Source of the DNA: Mycolicibacterium frederiksbergense
GTDB lineage: Bacteria; Actinomycetota; Actinomycetes; Mycobacteriales; Mycobacteriaceae
Assembly: GCF_029893345.1 (NCBI RefSeq)
Contig: NZ_JARXVE010000005.1
Span: 372,001-436,000, forward strand
Reading direction: 5' to 3'
DNA: 64,000 nucleotides
Positions 1 to 9,088 of the stretch are shown here, one piece after another. Under the pieces are notes generated by a model that was given only the letters and a program-made list of their open reading frames with translations, did not search any database and was not told where the DNA came from. Made by a program: the position numbers and the translations under genes. Every line of letters begins with the position of its first letter. Within the stretch, counting starts at the first letter, position 1.

Positions 1-2302
1 AGGTATTGGTGGGTATCGGGCCAGTTGCCGGACGATCCGGCTGCGCTGCGGCCGCTTCGTCCGCCTCGCCCCCGGCCACCTCGGCGGCAGCTTCGGTGGG
101 CACGGGCCACTGCTGCGGCCACTCCCCGGCCGGCGGCGCCTCGACGGGTTCCTCGGCGGCCTGCTGGAGTTGCGGGACGAGTGTCCCCGGCAGCTCGGAG
201 ATCCCGCTGGCCCCGGGATTGCGCAGTGGCAACAGGCCGAACGGCACCTCGGCGCCGTTGCGATGCGGCTCGGATTGTCCGATAGCCGCCGCCGCGTCAC
301 CGGGCTCGGCATCCAACGACAGCACCGCGGTGATGCCGGCGTGCGCATCGATGGGTGCACCGTAGGGATAGTCGCCGACCGGGACGCCCGCATCCGAGCC
401 GTCGCGGGCCAGCAGCTCAGCCGGGACGTACACCCCGGCCGTGGTGCCCGAGCTCGGTTCGTCGGCGACGGTGGCGCGCAGCCGCACCACCAGACCATGC
501 TGAGTGGCCAGGCGCCCGACCACGAACAGACCCATGTGCCGAGCGGTGTACGGGTTGACCTCACCACCGGACTGCAGACGGGTGTTGGCGACCCGCAGAT
601 CGGCATCGGTCATGCCCAGGCCGACGTCGCTCACCTCGATCACCAACGCGCCGTTGGCCGCGTGCACGGCCGACACCCGCACCTGCGAGATGGGTGGCGA
701 GTAGCGCAGCGCGTTGTCCAGCAGCTCGGCCAGCATGTGGATCAGGTCGCCGGCGGCCGAGCCGGCGATCTCCGCGTCGGCCACCGACGCGGTGACGACG
801 CGGGTGTACTCCTCGACCTCCGAGGCGGCGGCGTTGATCACGGTCGCCACCGGCACCGGGCGGTTGTGCTCCCGGGCCAGCTTGGACCCGGACAACACCA
901 ACAGGTTCGCCCCGTTCCGCCGCATGCGGGCGGCCAGGTGGTCGAGCCGGAACAGGCTCTCCAGGCGCTCCGGATCGTCCTCGTTGCGCTCCAGCTGATC
1001 GATGAGCGACAACTGCTGGTCCACCAGGGAGCGGCTGCGCCGCGACAGCGTCTCGAACATGTCGGAGACCTGCAGCTGCAGCTGGGCCTGTTCCCCGGCG
1101 AGGAACACCGCCTGCTCGTGCAGTTCGTCGACGGCGTGCGCGACCTGACCGATCTCCTCGGTGGTCTGCACCGGAATCGGGGTGACCGGAACCAACTCGC
1201 CGCCGGCCCGGACCCGTTCGATCTCCTTGGCCAGGTCCTCGTGGGCCACCTTGAGCGCGCTGTCTCGCAGGGTCCGCAGTGGGCGCACCAACGATCGGGC
1301 CACCAACAACACGATGACCAGGGCGCTGATAAAGGCCACCGCGACCAGGAGCGCGTCCCGGATGGAGTCGTTGCGGGCATCGGCGGCCTGAGCCTCGACC
1401 GCGGCCGGGATGGCCGACGTGGTGTCGACGATGATCTGCTCGGCGATCGTGTTGGTGGTCTGCAGTGAGGCCAGCATGTCCGGATTACCGACGAGCGGGA
1501 TGCCCGGATTGGACATCATCGCCATCCGCTTGACCATCTCGGCGCGAAGTGTGGCCGCCCCCTCGGAGCCACCGCCCAGCACCTTGGTCAGCGCCGCGAC
1601 CGTCGACGGCTCGGTACCGGCCATCGTGATCATCGAGGTACGCAGCAACGCTTCCGGCTCGTCGCCGCCGGCGGTGACCAGCATCTGCTGGATTGCCATC
1701 TGCCCGCGGGCGCCGACCGCCCGGGCCAGCGCCTCGACCTGGGCCTGAACCGACTGCTGGTTGCTGTGCACCGAACCGGTGATGGCAGCTTCCCCGGTGA
1801 GCAGCAGCGGGCCGTAGTCGAGGATGCGCTGGCGCAGGTCGACCGAATCCGACACCACCCCGTCGACCAGTTCCTGCCCCTTGCCGAGCAGGCTGTTCAC
1901 CGCCTGGTTGACGTCTTCGGCCACCTCGGTGGATTGCATCCGTTGCTGCAGATCGGATTTGCGAGAGCTGAACGTGGACACCGCGGCTTGCCCGTCGCCA
2001 CCTTCGGTAGCTGTGACGAGTACGCCCTCCATGGCGGCCATGTAGTTGCTGATGTCGGGAATCAATTCCGCGCGATCGGCGGCCAAGCGCAGATCGGCGG
2101 CGGCCGTGGCGCTGGCATAGATCCGCAATCCACCGAATGTGGCGGCCAGGATCAGCGGCACCACGACGATCGCAAAGACTTTGCGGCTGACCGGCCAGTT
2201 GGCCGGTGACCAGCGCGAGGGGCGCTTGGTGGGAGCGGAGGGTGGACGCGTGAATTCGACAATGGTGCCGTCAGCTTGTTTGAGCTGGGTAAAGGCAGTC
2301 AT
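1..2302 (-). CDS. Conservon-type sensor histidine kinase (Rv3365c-like), C-terminus cut by window edge
   Basis: Membrane histidine-kinase-like protein; 767 codons are visible and the reading frame stays open to base 1. Start ATG is the complement of 2300-2302. Residues about 42-62 form TM1, followed by an extracytoplasmic helical sensor region, TM2 around 310-335, a HAMP linker (ARSLVRPLRTLRD), a helix with LDHLAARMRRN that resembles a DHp H-box, and a HATPase domain with N-box ELLDNALRY (about 525) and G-box DVGLGMTD (about 557). A Pro/Ala/Glu-rich tail follows. In M. tuberculosis the orthologue heads Rv3365c-Rv3362c, a 'conservon' with roadblock, DUF742 and small GTPase genes; those would lie left of the window. 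Signal unknown. Confidence 0.85.
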   Translation of the reverse strand, partial: MTAFTQLKQADGTIVEFTRPPSAPTKRPSRWSPANWPVSRKVFAIVVVPLILAATFGGLRIYASATAAADLRLAADRAELIPDISNYMAAMEGVLVTATEGGDGQAAVSTFSSRKSDLQQRMQSTEVAEDVNQAVNSLLGKGQELVDGVVSDSVDLRQRILDYGPLLLTGEAAITGSVHSNQQSVQAQVEALARAVGARGQMAIQQMLVTAGGDEPEALLRTSMITMAGTEPSTVAALTKVLGGGSEGAATLRAEMVKRMAMMSNPGIPLVGNPDMLASLQTTNTIAEQIIVDTTSAIPAAVEAQAADARNDSIRDALLVAVAFISALVIVLLVARSLVRPLRTLRDSALKVAHEDLAKEIERVRAGGELVPVTPIPVQTTEEIGQVAHAVDELHEQAVFLAGEQAQLQLQVSDMFETLSRRSRSLVDQQLSLIDQLERNEDDPERLESLFRLDHLAARMRRNGANLLVLSGSKLAREHNRPVPVATVINAAASEVEEYTRVVTASVADAEIAGSAAGDLIHMLAELLDNALRYSPPISQVRVSAVHAANGALVIEVSDVGLGMTDADLRVANTRLQSGGEVNPYTARHMGLFVVGRLATQHGLVVRLRATVADEPSSGTTAGVYVPAELLARDGSDAGVPVGDYPYGAPIDAHAGITAVLSLDAEPGDAAAAIGQSEPHRNGAEVPFGLLPLRNPGASGISELPGTLVPQLQQAAEEPVEAPPAGEWPQQWPVPTEAAAEVAGGEADEAAAAQPDRPATGPIPTNT

Positions 2303-2595
2303 CGGCGCCCAACCGCGCTACCGGCTGCGTGGCCGCATTTCACTCGTGGGGCGTGATTCATCGGACTTCCTGCTGTTTTCCGCCCACGCTTGGGCGGGCG
2401 TCAAACGCCTGGCAATTGCACGAGTATGACAGCCGGGCGCAAGCGTTTCCACAATTCTTACTGAACAGACAGAGTTCGTGACCGGGCCGTAGCGCAGTTG
2501 TGTGGTAATCGAGCAAACAGCACTTCTATTGCCAATTCGGGTCGCATTTCCATCCCGATTCGGCACCGGAACGGTCGCCGTACGATCATCATTGA

Positions 2596-3060
2596 ATGTT
2601 TCGGGTGATGTTCTTCTCCCCCCGCATCGCACCCAATACCGGTAATGCGATCAGGATGGTGGCGGCCACCGGGTGCGAGCTGCACCTGGTCGAGCCGCTC
2701 GGCTTCGACCTGTCCGAACCGAAGCTGCGCCGGGCCGGTCTGGACTACCACGACCTGGCCTCGGTGACCGTGCACCCCGATCTCGCGGCAGCCTGGCGCG
2801 CCTTGATGCCGGCCCGGGTGTACGCGTTCACCGCGCACGCGTCGACCTCGTTCGCCGATATCTCCTACCAGCCGGGCGACGTTCTGATGTTCGGCCCGGA
2901 ACCCACCGGGCTGGAGGCCGAGACGCTGGCCGATCCCAATATCACCGCGCAGGTACGCATTCCGATGCTCGACGGCAGGCGGTCGCTGAATCTGTCCAAT
3001 GCGGCCGCCGTCGCCGCCTACGAGGCATGGCGTCAGCACGGGTTCGCCGGCGCGGTCTAG
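2596..3060 (+). CDS. spoU: SpoU-family tRNA (cytidine/uridine-34 2'-O)-methyltransferase, TrmL-like
   Basis: 154-residue SPOUT methyltransferase, the usual length for single-domain TrmL proteins, which methylate the wobble ribose of certain tRNAs with S-adenosylmethionine. Motif 1 is NTGNAIRMVAATG (residues about 15-27), motif 2 is DVLMFGPEPTGLEAE, and motif 3 is IPMLDGRRSLNLSNAAAVAAYE near the C-terminus; the last two build the trefoil-knot cofactor site. It corresponds to Rv3366 by order (kinase, spoU, nitroreductase). It is divergent from the kinase across a 293-bp spacer and convergent with the nitroreductase, with a shared hairpin between them. Substrate tRNA is inferred from family. Confidence 0.9.
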   Translation: MFRVMFFSPRIAPNTGNAIRMVAATGCELHLVEPLGFDLSEPKLRRAGLDYHDLASVTVHPDLAAAWRALMPARVYAFTAHASTSFADISYQPGDVLMFGPEPTGLEAETLADPNITAQVRIPMLDGRRSLNLSNAAAVAAYEAWRQHGFAGAV

Positions 3061-3064
3061 TTAC

Positions 3065-3103
3065 GATTCGGGCGCGGACCGGCAAGCGGCCCACGCCCGA
3101 ATC
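3065..3103. terminator. Bidirectional terminator hairpin between spoU and nitroreductase
   Basis: Perfect 10-bp inverted repeat (GATTCGGGCG / CGCCCGAATC) with a 19-nt loop, placed in the 85-bp space between two convergent stop codons. No long U tract, as is usual in mycobacteria. Confidence 0.6.
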
Positions 3104-3145
3104 TCACAGAGAGTTCATACTCCGGCTTTACCAAATACGGCCGGC

Positions 3146-3799
3146 TCACCAACTGTCCCAGTGCGAGAACTGCTCGGCCGGAAGCCGCTTGGCCTTCTTG
3201 AAGTCGGTGCCCTTGGTGTAGGCGATCGGGAACAGACCCCCCTGGGTGTACTGATCGAACGGGATGCCCAGCAGCTCGGCGGCCTGCTTCTCGCCGTCAC
3301 CGAACAGGTGCAGCGTCGTCCACGACGACCCGAGCCCGCGGGACCGCAACGCCAGGATGAAACTCCACACCGCAGGCAACAGCGAACCCCAGTACGACGC
3401 GGTCAGGCCTGCAGGCGCACCATCCGGACGGCCCTCAAGGCACGGCACCATCAGCACCGGGGCCTGCTCGAAGTTGTCCGCGAGATATTTGGCGGAGCTG
3501 ATCACCGCATCCACCTGCTGGTCGCGGATGTCGCCGCGCTCGGGTGCAGGCAGATTCAGGTAGCCGTCGGCGCTGGCCCGGTAAATGTCGGCCAAGGCCT
3601 TCTTCTTTGCCGGATCCTCGACGAAAACCCATTGCCAGCCTTGCGCATTCGAGCCGGTCGGGGCCTGTAGCGCCAGGTCGAGGCACTCCATGATCACCTC
3701 ACGCGGCACCGGCTTCTCGAAGTCGAGGCGTTTGCGCACCGAGCGGGTGGTGGTGAGGAGTTCGTCAACAGACAAGTTGAGAGTGGGTTCGGCTGCCAT
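3146..3799 (-). CDS. FMN-dependent nitroreductase family protein (Rv3368c-like)
   Basis: 217-residue nitroreductase-fold oxidoreductase expected to bind FMN as a dimer and use NAD(P)H. Seen: the N-terminal SVRKRLDFEKPVPREVIMECLDLALQ segment, whose Arg residues contact FMN phosphate; QAPTGSNAQGWQWVFVED; and the C-terminal GLFPIAYTKGTDFKKAKRLP segment. Length matches Rv3368c (about 214 residues), and the position beside spoU agrees. The physiological substrate is not known; family members reduce nitroaromatics, quinones or halogenated compounds. Monocistronic by context. Confidence 0.88.
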   Translation of the reverse strand: MAAEPTLNLSVDELLTTTRSVRKRLDFEKPVPREVIMECLDLALQAPTGSNAQGWQWVFVEDPAKKKALADIYRASADGYLNLPAPERGDIRDQQVDAVISSAKYLADNFEQAPVLMVPCLEGRPDGAPAGLTASYWGSLLPAVWSFILALRSRGLGSSWTTLHLFGDGEKQAAELLGIPFDQYTQGGLFPIAYTKGTDFKKAKRLPAEQFSHWDSW

Positions 3800-3833
3800 T
3801 CCGCGAGACTACAGTCGCTCACCGGAAAACGAA

Positions 3834-3864
3834 GCAGCTCCCCAGCAGTTTGCTGGGGAGCTGC
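3834..3864 (-). terminator. Strong hairpin downstream of the HTH gene
   Basis: Perfect 14-bp stem (GCAGCTCCCCAGCA) with a 3-nt loop. Read on the minus strand it follows the stop codon of 3919-4491 and is followed by TTCGTTTT, so it fits an intrinsic terminator for that gene. Confidence 0.7.
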
Positions 3865-3918
3865 CAATCATCGTGTGCCGCAGTGTAACTCAGCTAACCG
3901 ATGAAGGTTGCGGGTCGA

Positions 3919-4491
3919 TCATCCTACGCTGTCGGCGACCAGCACCGGTTCCCAACCGTTGACCTGCGATTCGTCGGATGCCTCGAACTCGACCGAGGAC
4001 GGCACGGCATGGATGCCGTGATCGTCGCCGGGCAACCCGCCGAGCGCGGCGATCGTGTCCCGGATCTTGGTCGCCTCAGCGTCGGTCGGCGTTGCGCCGG
4101 CCTCGAGTTCGTCGAGCAGTCCGTCGCGCAGGCCGGCACCGTTGGCCACTTCCTGAGCCGACAGCTTGGCGTGCACGCGGGTGACGTAGATCTGCTGCCC
4201 CAGTGAGGAACCCGGCGCCGCGGCGGCATGGGCCATCAGCGAGTCATAGCGCTTACGAACCCCGCTCAGCGCCACGATGACCGCCGGCGAGGGCCGGCTG
4301 CTGCTGGCCGCCTCGGTCAACGAAGCACGCAGCTTGCGCAGGCCGGACAGCACGACGTCGGCACGCTTGTGGAACTTCTTGTCTTCGGGGAACGGCAGCG
4401 CGTCGATGGCGGCGGAGTACATATGCATCGCCGCTTCCGACAGACTGACGATGACCGCCGAATCGCCTTCCAGCGTCGGTTTCTGTCCCAT
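3919..4491 (-). CDS. Hypothetical protein with Cro/XRE-like helix-turn-helix
   Basis: 190 residues, not assigned to a named family. The N-terminal 90 residues look helical (SLSEAAMHMYSAAIDALPFP, then RKLRASLTEAASS). Residues about 104-150 read as a helix-turn-helix unit: VTRVHAKLSAQEVANGAGLRDGLLDELEAG, resembling XRE domains, followed by a predicted helix with IRDTIAALGG. A transcriptional or nucleic-acid-binding role is inference. It is a single gene ended by the hairpin at 3834-3864 and divergent from the coiled-coil membrane gene at 4751. Confidence 0.75.
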   Translation of the reverse strand: MGQKPTLEGDSAVIVSLSEAAMHMYSAAIDALPFPEDKKFHKRADVVLSGLRKLRASLTEAASSSRPSPAVIVALSGVRKRYDSLMAHAAAAPGSSLGQQIYVTRVHAKLSAQEVANGAGLRDGLLDELEAGATPTDAEATKIRDTIAALGGLPGDDHGIHAVPSSVEFEASDESQVNGWEPVLVADSVG

Positions 4492-4750
4492 GGGCCCTCA
4501 ATTCTTCAGGGAGCAAATCGATTGACGATGAGCAGCCGGCGATTCAGGTATGGCCCGTCCACCGCTGCTCGCGGTAAGCACGAGATGACACTAGCGGTTT
4601 CGGCGCGCCCCGTCATCGATAGGGGCACTTGAAGAATGCCGAAAAACAGGGTAAGTGGATGCGCGATCACCCGGCCGGTAGCACCCTCCGCTGTCGGTGG
4701 CCCTACTCTGAACGCGGCACGGGGGCAGGCTTGGCCGACGGGAGGTCGAC

Positions 4751-5698
4751 ATGGCCGAACTAACTGAATCGACAAGGGCCGCTGAGTCTTCAGGGGCTAT
4801 CCCGTCGAAGAACCGCGAGGTGAGCGACTCGACCGAGCCAATTCCGGTGGCTGCGGTAGATCGCGAACCCTCGCGCAAGGTGGCCCCGGTCGACGCCAAG
4901 ACCGGAATCGGGTGGCTGGTGTGCGGCGGCCTGGGCAGCCTGGGCATCGTCTGGTACCTGGTGTTCGGCCCGGGCGAGCTCGGCAGCAAGTCCGAGTGGT
5001 TCTTCGGCGCCGTCGTCTTCGTCGTCGTGATGGTGACGATGTGGCAGACCCTCAACATCCAGCGCCAGGCCAAATACGACATCGCCCAAACCAATGAGCA
5101 ACTGCGCCGGGAACTGGCCGCCGCCGACGAACGCTCGGCGCTGGAACTCGCCCTGACCCAGAAGTGGCACCGGGCGGCGATGGAGTCCCAGCAGACGCTG
5201 CACCGAGCGGAGCTGGTGGCCCAGCAGGAACTGGCCCGCATCGAACGCCTGCACCTGGTTGAGCAACTGCAGAAGCAGGCGATGATCGAGGTGTCACGCG
5301 CGGTGGGTGCGCACACCCGCATGCTCGCCCTGCTGTGGAACGAAGGTTCGACGCAACTGCGCAACCCGGATCGAGGCGAGCGGGAAACCGCGATGAACTC
5401 GATCTTCGAGCAGATCAGCCAAGTGGTGCACGATGTTTCGGTCGAGTTGGACAACGCCCAGCTGCTCAACCAGGACGACCGCCTGGAGGAGGCGCTGAAC
5501 CGGGTCAACGACGCGGTGCTGATGGCGATCCAGGTGGCCGAGGAGCTGCACGCCGACGTCATCGAGGGTCGGATGCCGGAGTCCAACCCGATCCCGGCCG
5601 TCCAGCGGCTGCTGCACGAGCGGGCCACCGCCGCCCGGCGGCTGGCCTGGTCGCTGCTGCGGAGCGGGCTGGATGGACGCTCAGCGGAAATCCCGTGA
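4751..5698 (+). CDS. Two-TM membrane protein with long cytoplasmic coiled coil, unknown function
   Basis: 315 residues. A polar N-terminus of about 50 residues is followed by two hydrophobic segments (about 52-72, GIGWLVCGGLGSLGIVWYLV, and about 82-100, FFGAVVFVVVMVTMW), then a heptad-rich charged region (about 105-180: QTNEQLRRELAAADERSALE, QKWHRAAMESQQ, LVAQQELARIERLHLVEQLQ) and a helical C-terminus. Start ATG 4751 follows GGGAGG at 4739-4744. The last 18 bases overlap the 3' end of dnaE2 on the other strand. I recognise no catalytic motif; a scaffold or stress-signalling role would be speculation. Confidence 0.8.
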   Translation: MAELTESTRAAESSGAIPSKNREVSDSTEPIPVAAVDREPSRKVAPVDAKTGIGWLVCGGLGSLGIVWYLVFGPGELGSKSEWFFGAVVFVVVMVTMWQTLNIQRQAKYDIAQTNEQLRRELAAADERSALELALTQKWHRAAMESQQTLHRAELVAQQELARIERLHLVEQLQKQAMIEVSRAVGAHTRMLALLWNEGSTQLRNPDRGERETAMNSIFEQISQVVHDVSVELDNAQLLNQDDRLEEALNRVNDAVLMAIQVAEELHADVIEGRMPESNPIPAVQRLLHERATAARRLAWSLLRSGLDGRSAEIP

Positions 5699-8600
5699 CC
5701 GGGAGCCGACCCGCAGCTTGACCGGCTCCATCCGGTCGGCGATCACGGTGACCGCACCGCTGGCGTTCTGCACGATGCCGCGGACCACCAGTGCCCGCGC
5801 TGTCTGCGCCAGTTTGCGGTAACGCGCCCACACCCCCGGTGCGCACAGCACGTTGACCATCCCGGTCTCGTCTTCCAGGTTCATGAACGTCACCCCTTGC
5901 GCGGTCGCCGGGCGCTGCCGGTGAGTTACCGCCCCGGCAACCAGGATTCGGGTGCCGTCGGCAACGCCCAGCAACTTGTCGGCGGGAATCACGCCCTGTG
6001 CGTCGAGGTCGGCACGTAGGAACTGGGTGGGATAGCTGTCCGGCGAGATGCCGGTGGCCCACACATCGGCGGCGGCCAGCTCCAGCGCACTCATCCCGGG
6101 CAACGCCGGGACGTGCGAGGAGGAGCCCACCCCCGGCAGCCGGTCCGGCCGCTGGGTGGCTGCCGCACCCGCCGCCCACAGCGCCTCGCGCCGGGTGCCC
6201 CCGAAGCAACCCAACGCACCGGCGGTGGCCAACGCCTCGGTCTGGGGCACCGACAGCTGCACCCGGCAGGTCAGGTCGATCAGGGTTTCAAACGGCCCGT
6301 TGACATCTCGCTCGTCGACCAGACGCTGCGCCAACTCGTCACCGATGTGGCGGACACTGCCCAACCCCAGCCGCACGTCCAGGCCGCGGTTCTCGCAGGT
6401 GGCGTAGGCCAGGCTGGCGTTGACATCGGGCCCGTGCACCGCCACCCCGTGCCGGCGGGCGTCGGCGACCAGTGACTGCGGCGAGTAGAACCCCATCGGC
6501 TGGGCCCGCAGCAATGCCGCGCAGAACGCCGCCGGGTGGTGCAGTTTGAACCACGACGAATAGAACACCAGCGACGCGAAACTCAGCGAATGACTTTCCG
6601 GGAAACCGAAATTGGCGAACGCTTCCAGCTTCTCGTAGATCCGCTCGGCCACCTCCCCGGTGATGCCGTGCAGGTCCCGCATACCGTCGTAGAACCGGCC
6701 GCGCAGCCGTCGCATCTTCTCGGTGGAGCGTTTCGAGCCCATCGCCCGGCGTAGCTGATCGGCCTCGGCCGCGGTGAAACCCGCACAGTCGACCGCCAAT
6801 TGCATGAGCTGTTCCTGGAACAACGGGATGCCCAGCGTTTTGCGCAACGCGGATTCCATCGACGGATGGTCGTAGGTGACCGGCTCCAGACCGTTGCGGC
6901 GACGGATATAGGGGTGCACCGAGCCACCCTGGATCGGCCCGGGCCGGATCAGTGCCACCTCGACCACCAGGTCGTAGAACTCGCGCGGCTTCAGCCTCGG
7001 CAGGGTGGCCATCTGCGCACGGGACTCCACCTGGAACACACCGACCGAGTCGGCGCGCTGCAACATCTCGTAGACCGCCGGTTCGGACAGGTCCAGTTTG
7101 GCCAGATCGACGGTGATGCCCTTGTGCTCGGCCAGCAGGTCGATGGCGTAATGCAGTGCCGAAAGCATGCCGAGGCCGAGCAGGTCGAACTTCACCAAAC
7201 CGATTGCCGCACAGTCATCTTTATCCCACTGCAGCACACTGCGGTTGGCCATGCGGGCCCACTCCACCGGGCACACGTCGGCGATCGGGCGGTCACAGAT
7301 CACCATGCCGCCGGAGTGGATGCCCAGATGCCGCGGCAGGTTGGCGATCTGGGTGGCCAACTCGATCACCGGCTCCGGGATCTCGGCCGCCTCCGGCGAG
7401 TCGGGGCGTCCGTTCCACCGGCTGAGCTGCTTGCTCCAGGCGTCCTGCTGGCCCTGGGAGAACCCCAGGGCTCGGGCCATGTCGCGGACCGCACTGCGGC
7501 CGCGATAGGTGATGACGTTGGCAACCTGGGCGGCGTAGTCCCGGCCATAACGCTCGTAGACGTACTGGATGACGTTCTCGCGCAGGTCCGATTCGATGTC
7601 GATGTCGATGTCGGGAGGCCCGTCGCGGGCCGGGGACAAGAATCGCTCGAACAGCAGCTGGTTGGCGACCGGGTCGACGTTGGTGACCTTGAGCGCGTAG
7701 CAGACCGCCGAGTTGGCCGCCGATCCCCGGCCCTGACACAGGATGTCGTTGTCCCGGCAGAACCGGGTGATGTCGTGCACCACCAGGAAATAGCCGGGGA
7801 ACTTCAACTGCTCGATGATCCGCAGCTCGTGTTCGATCTGCGCGTAGGCCTTTTCGGCCCGCTCCGGCGGCCCGTACCGCTGCGCCGCTCCGGCCATCAC
7901 CAGGTGGCGCAGCCAACTGTCCTCGGTGTGCCCGACCGGGACGTCGAACGGCGGCAGCTGCGGGGCGATCAGTGCCAGACCGAAGGCGCACTGCTCACCG
8001 AGATCCGCTGCCGCCGCCACGATTTCGGGACCGAACAGCCGGGCCATCTCCTCCCCCGACCGCAGGTGCGACCCGCCCAGTGGAGCCAGCCACCCCGCCG
8101 CGGAGTCCATCGAGTTGCGGGCCCGGATCGCGGCCATGGCCATGGCCAGCCGGCCCCGGTCGGGTGCGGCGAAGTGCGCGCCGGTGGTGGCGACGATCCC
8201 CACGCCGAACCGCGACGCCAGCCCGGCCAGCACGGCATTGCGTTCGTCGTCATCCGGATGACCGTGATGGGTGAGCTCGACGCAGACCCGGTCGGCTCCG
8301 AACCGATCGGTCAGATCCGCCAACGCGGCGACCGCGGCCTCCGACCCTCCTCGGGAAAGCGCCTGGCGGACATGACCTTTGCGACAACCGGTGAGAATGT
8401 GCCAGTGCCCGCCGGCGGCCTCGGTCAGCGTGTCGAAGTCGTAGCGGGGCTTGCCCTTCTCGCCGCCGGCCAGGTGCGCCTTGGCGATCTCCCGGGACAG
8501 CCGCCGGTACCCCTCCGGCCCGCGGGCCAGCACCAGCAGATGCGGCCCCGGCGGATCGGGCTCCTCGGTACGCGGGGCGTTCCCCAACGACAGCTCGGCG

Positions 8601-8998
8601 CCGAACACCGTGGCCACGCCCAGTTCCCTGGCCGCCTCGGCGAACCGGACCACGCCGTAGAGCCCGTCGTGGTCGGTCAGCGCAATCGCCCGCAGGTTCA
8701 GCCGGGCCGCCTCCTCGACCAACTCCTCCGGCGTACTCGCGCCGTCGAGGAAGCTGTAGGCGCTGTGCGCATGCAGTTCGGCGTACGGAGACGATGCCGG
8801 CACCGAGCCTCTGTCGATGTCGGGCAGTTGGTAGGCACCACGCTTGCGGGACCAGGCCGGGCTGTCCCCGCCGTCGCCGGCAGGTTCCAGCGGCAGGCCG
8901 GAGCGGCGGGGTTTGCCTACCTCGGCGGGCCGAGTCGACCGGCCTGAGAGTACCCGCTCCATCTCCGACCAGCTCGGCGGCCCGTTATGCCAACCCAC
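5681..8998 (-). CDS. dnaE2: Error-prone DNA polymerase DnaE2 (ImuC)
   Basis: 1105-residue C-family polymerase III alpha subunit of the SOS-inducible translesion mutasome, acting with ImuA' and ImuB (both at 18-20 kb here). N-terminal PHP domain: YAELHAHSAYSFLDGAST and ITDHDGLYG-like LTDHDGLYG. The palm carries QGRGSAANSAVCYA and the metal-binding PDIDIDIESD aspartates; an OB-fold near the C-terminus reads ILVAGAVTHRQRPATAQ and FMNLEDETGMVNVL. It ends in SRDFR like the M. tuberculosis protein, and the start MGWHNGPPSWSEMERVL also matches it. A perfect LexA box sits just upstream (9011-9026). Damage-induced mutagenesis is known for the family; activity here is inferred. Confidence 0.97.
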   Translation of the reverse strand: MGWHNGPPSWSEMERVLSGRSTRPAEVGKPRRSGLPLEPAGDGGDSPAWSRKRGAYQLPDIDRGSVPASSPYAELHAHSAYSFLDGASTPEELVEEAARLNLRAIALTDHDGLYGVVRFAEAARELGVATVFGAELSLGNAPRTEEPDPPGPHLLVLARGPEGYRRLSREIAKAHLAGGEKGKPRYDFDTLTEAAGGHWHILTGCRKGHVRQALSRGGSEAAVAALADLTDRFGADRVCVELTHHGHPDDDERNAVLAGLASRFGVGIVATTGAHFAAPDRGRLAMAMAAIRARNSMDSAAGWLAPLGGSHLRSGEEMARLFGPEIVAAAADLGEQCAFGLALIAPQLPPFDVPVGHTEDSWLRHLVMAGAAQRYGPPERAEKAYAQIEHELRIIEQLKFPGYFLVVHDITRFCRDNDILCQGRGSAANSAVCYALKVTNVDPVANQLLFERFLSPARDGPPDIDIDIESDLRENVIQYVYERYGRDYAAQVANVITYRGRSAVRDMARALGFSQGQQDAWSKQLSRWNGRPDSPEAAEIPEPVIELATQIANLPRHLGIHSGGMVICDRPIADVCPVEWARMANRSVLQWDKDDCAAIGLVKFDLLGLGMLSALHYAIDLLAEHKGITVDLAKLDLSEPAVYEMLQRADSVGVFQVESRAQMATLPRLKPREFYDLVVEVALIRPGPIQGGSVHPYIRRRNGLEPVTYDHPSMESALRKTLGIPLFQEQLMQLAVDCAGFTAAEADQLRRAMGSKRSTEKMRRLRGRFYDGMRDLHGITGEVAERIYEKLEAFANFGFPESHSLSFASLVFYSSWFKLHHPAAFCAALLRAQPMGFYSPQSLVADARRHGVAVHGPDVNASLAYATCENRGLDVRLGLGSVRHIGDELAQRLVDERDVNGPFETLIDLTCRVQLSVPQTEALATAGALGCFGGTRREALWAAGAAATQRPDRLPGVGSSSHVPALPGMSALELAAADVWATGISPDSYPTQFLRADLDAQGVIPADKLLGVADGTRILVAGAVTHRQRPATAQGVTFMNLEDETGMVNVLCAPGVWARYRKLAQTARALVVRGIVQNASGAVTVIADRMEPVKLRVGSRSRDFR

Positions 8999-9010
8999 CC
9001 CTTCAGTGTA

Positions 9011-9026
9011 TCGAACATTAGTTCGA
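9011..9026. promoter_or_regulatory. LexA (SOS) box for dnaE2
   Basis: TCGAACATTAGTTCGA is a perfect match to the mycobacterial SOS box (TCGAAC-N4-GTTCGA), 13 bp from the dnaE2 start. It lies in the 90-bp divergent space with the acyltransferase at 9089, so LexA could also affect that gene. Confidence 0.93.
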
Positions 9027-9088
9027 TACGCGGTTGTGCATACCTAGTTCCGTACTGTGCCATCGGCAAATGGCAGTAGCATTCGCGA

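Noticed and set aside
170..1468. 432-codon open frame on the plus strand
   Set aside because: Antisense shadow of the histidine kinase, whose domains are clear.
6800..8947. 715-codon open frame on the plus strand
   Set aside because: Lies fully antisense to dnaE2; the long open frame is a by-product of high-GC codon use, and the His/Gln/Arg-rich translation has no domain.
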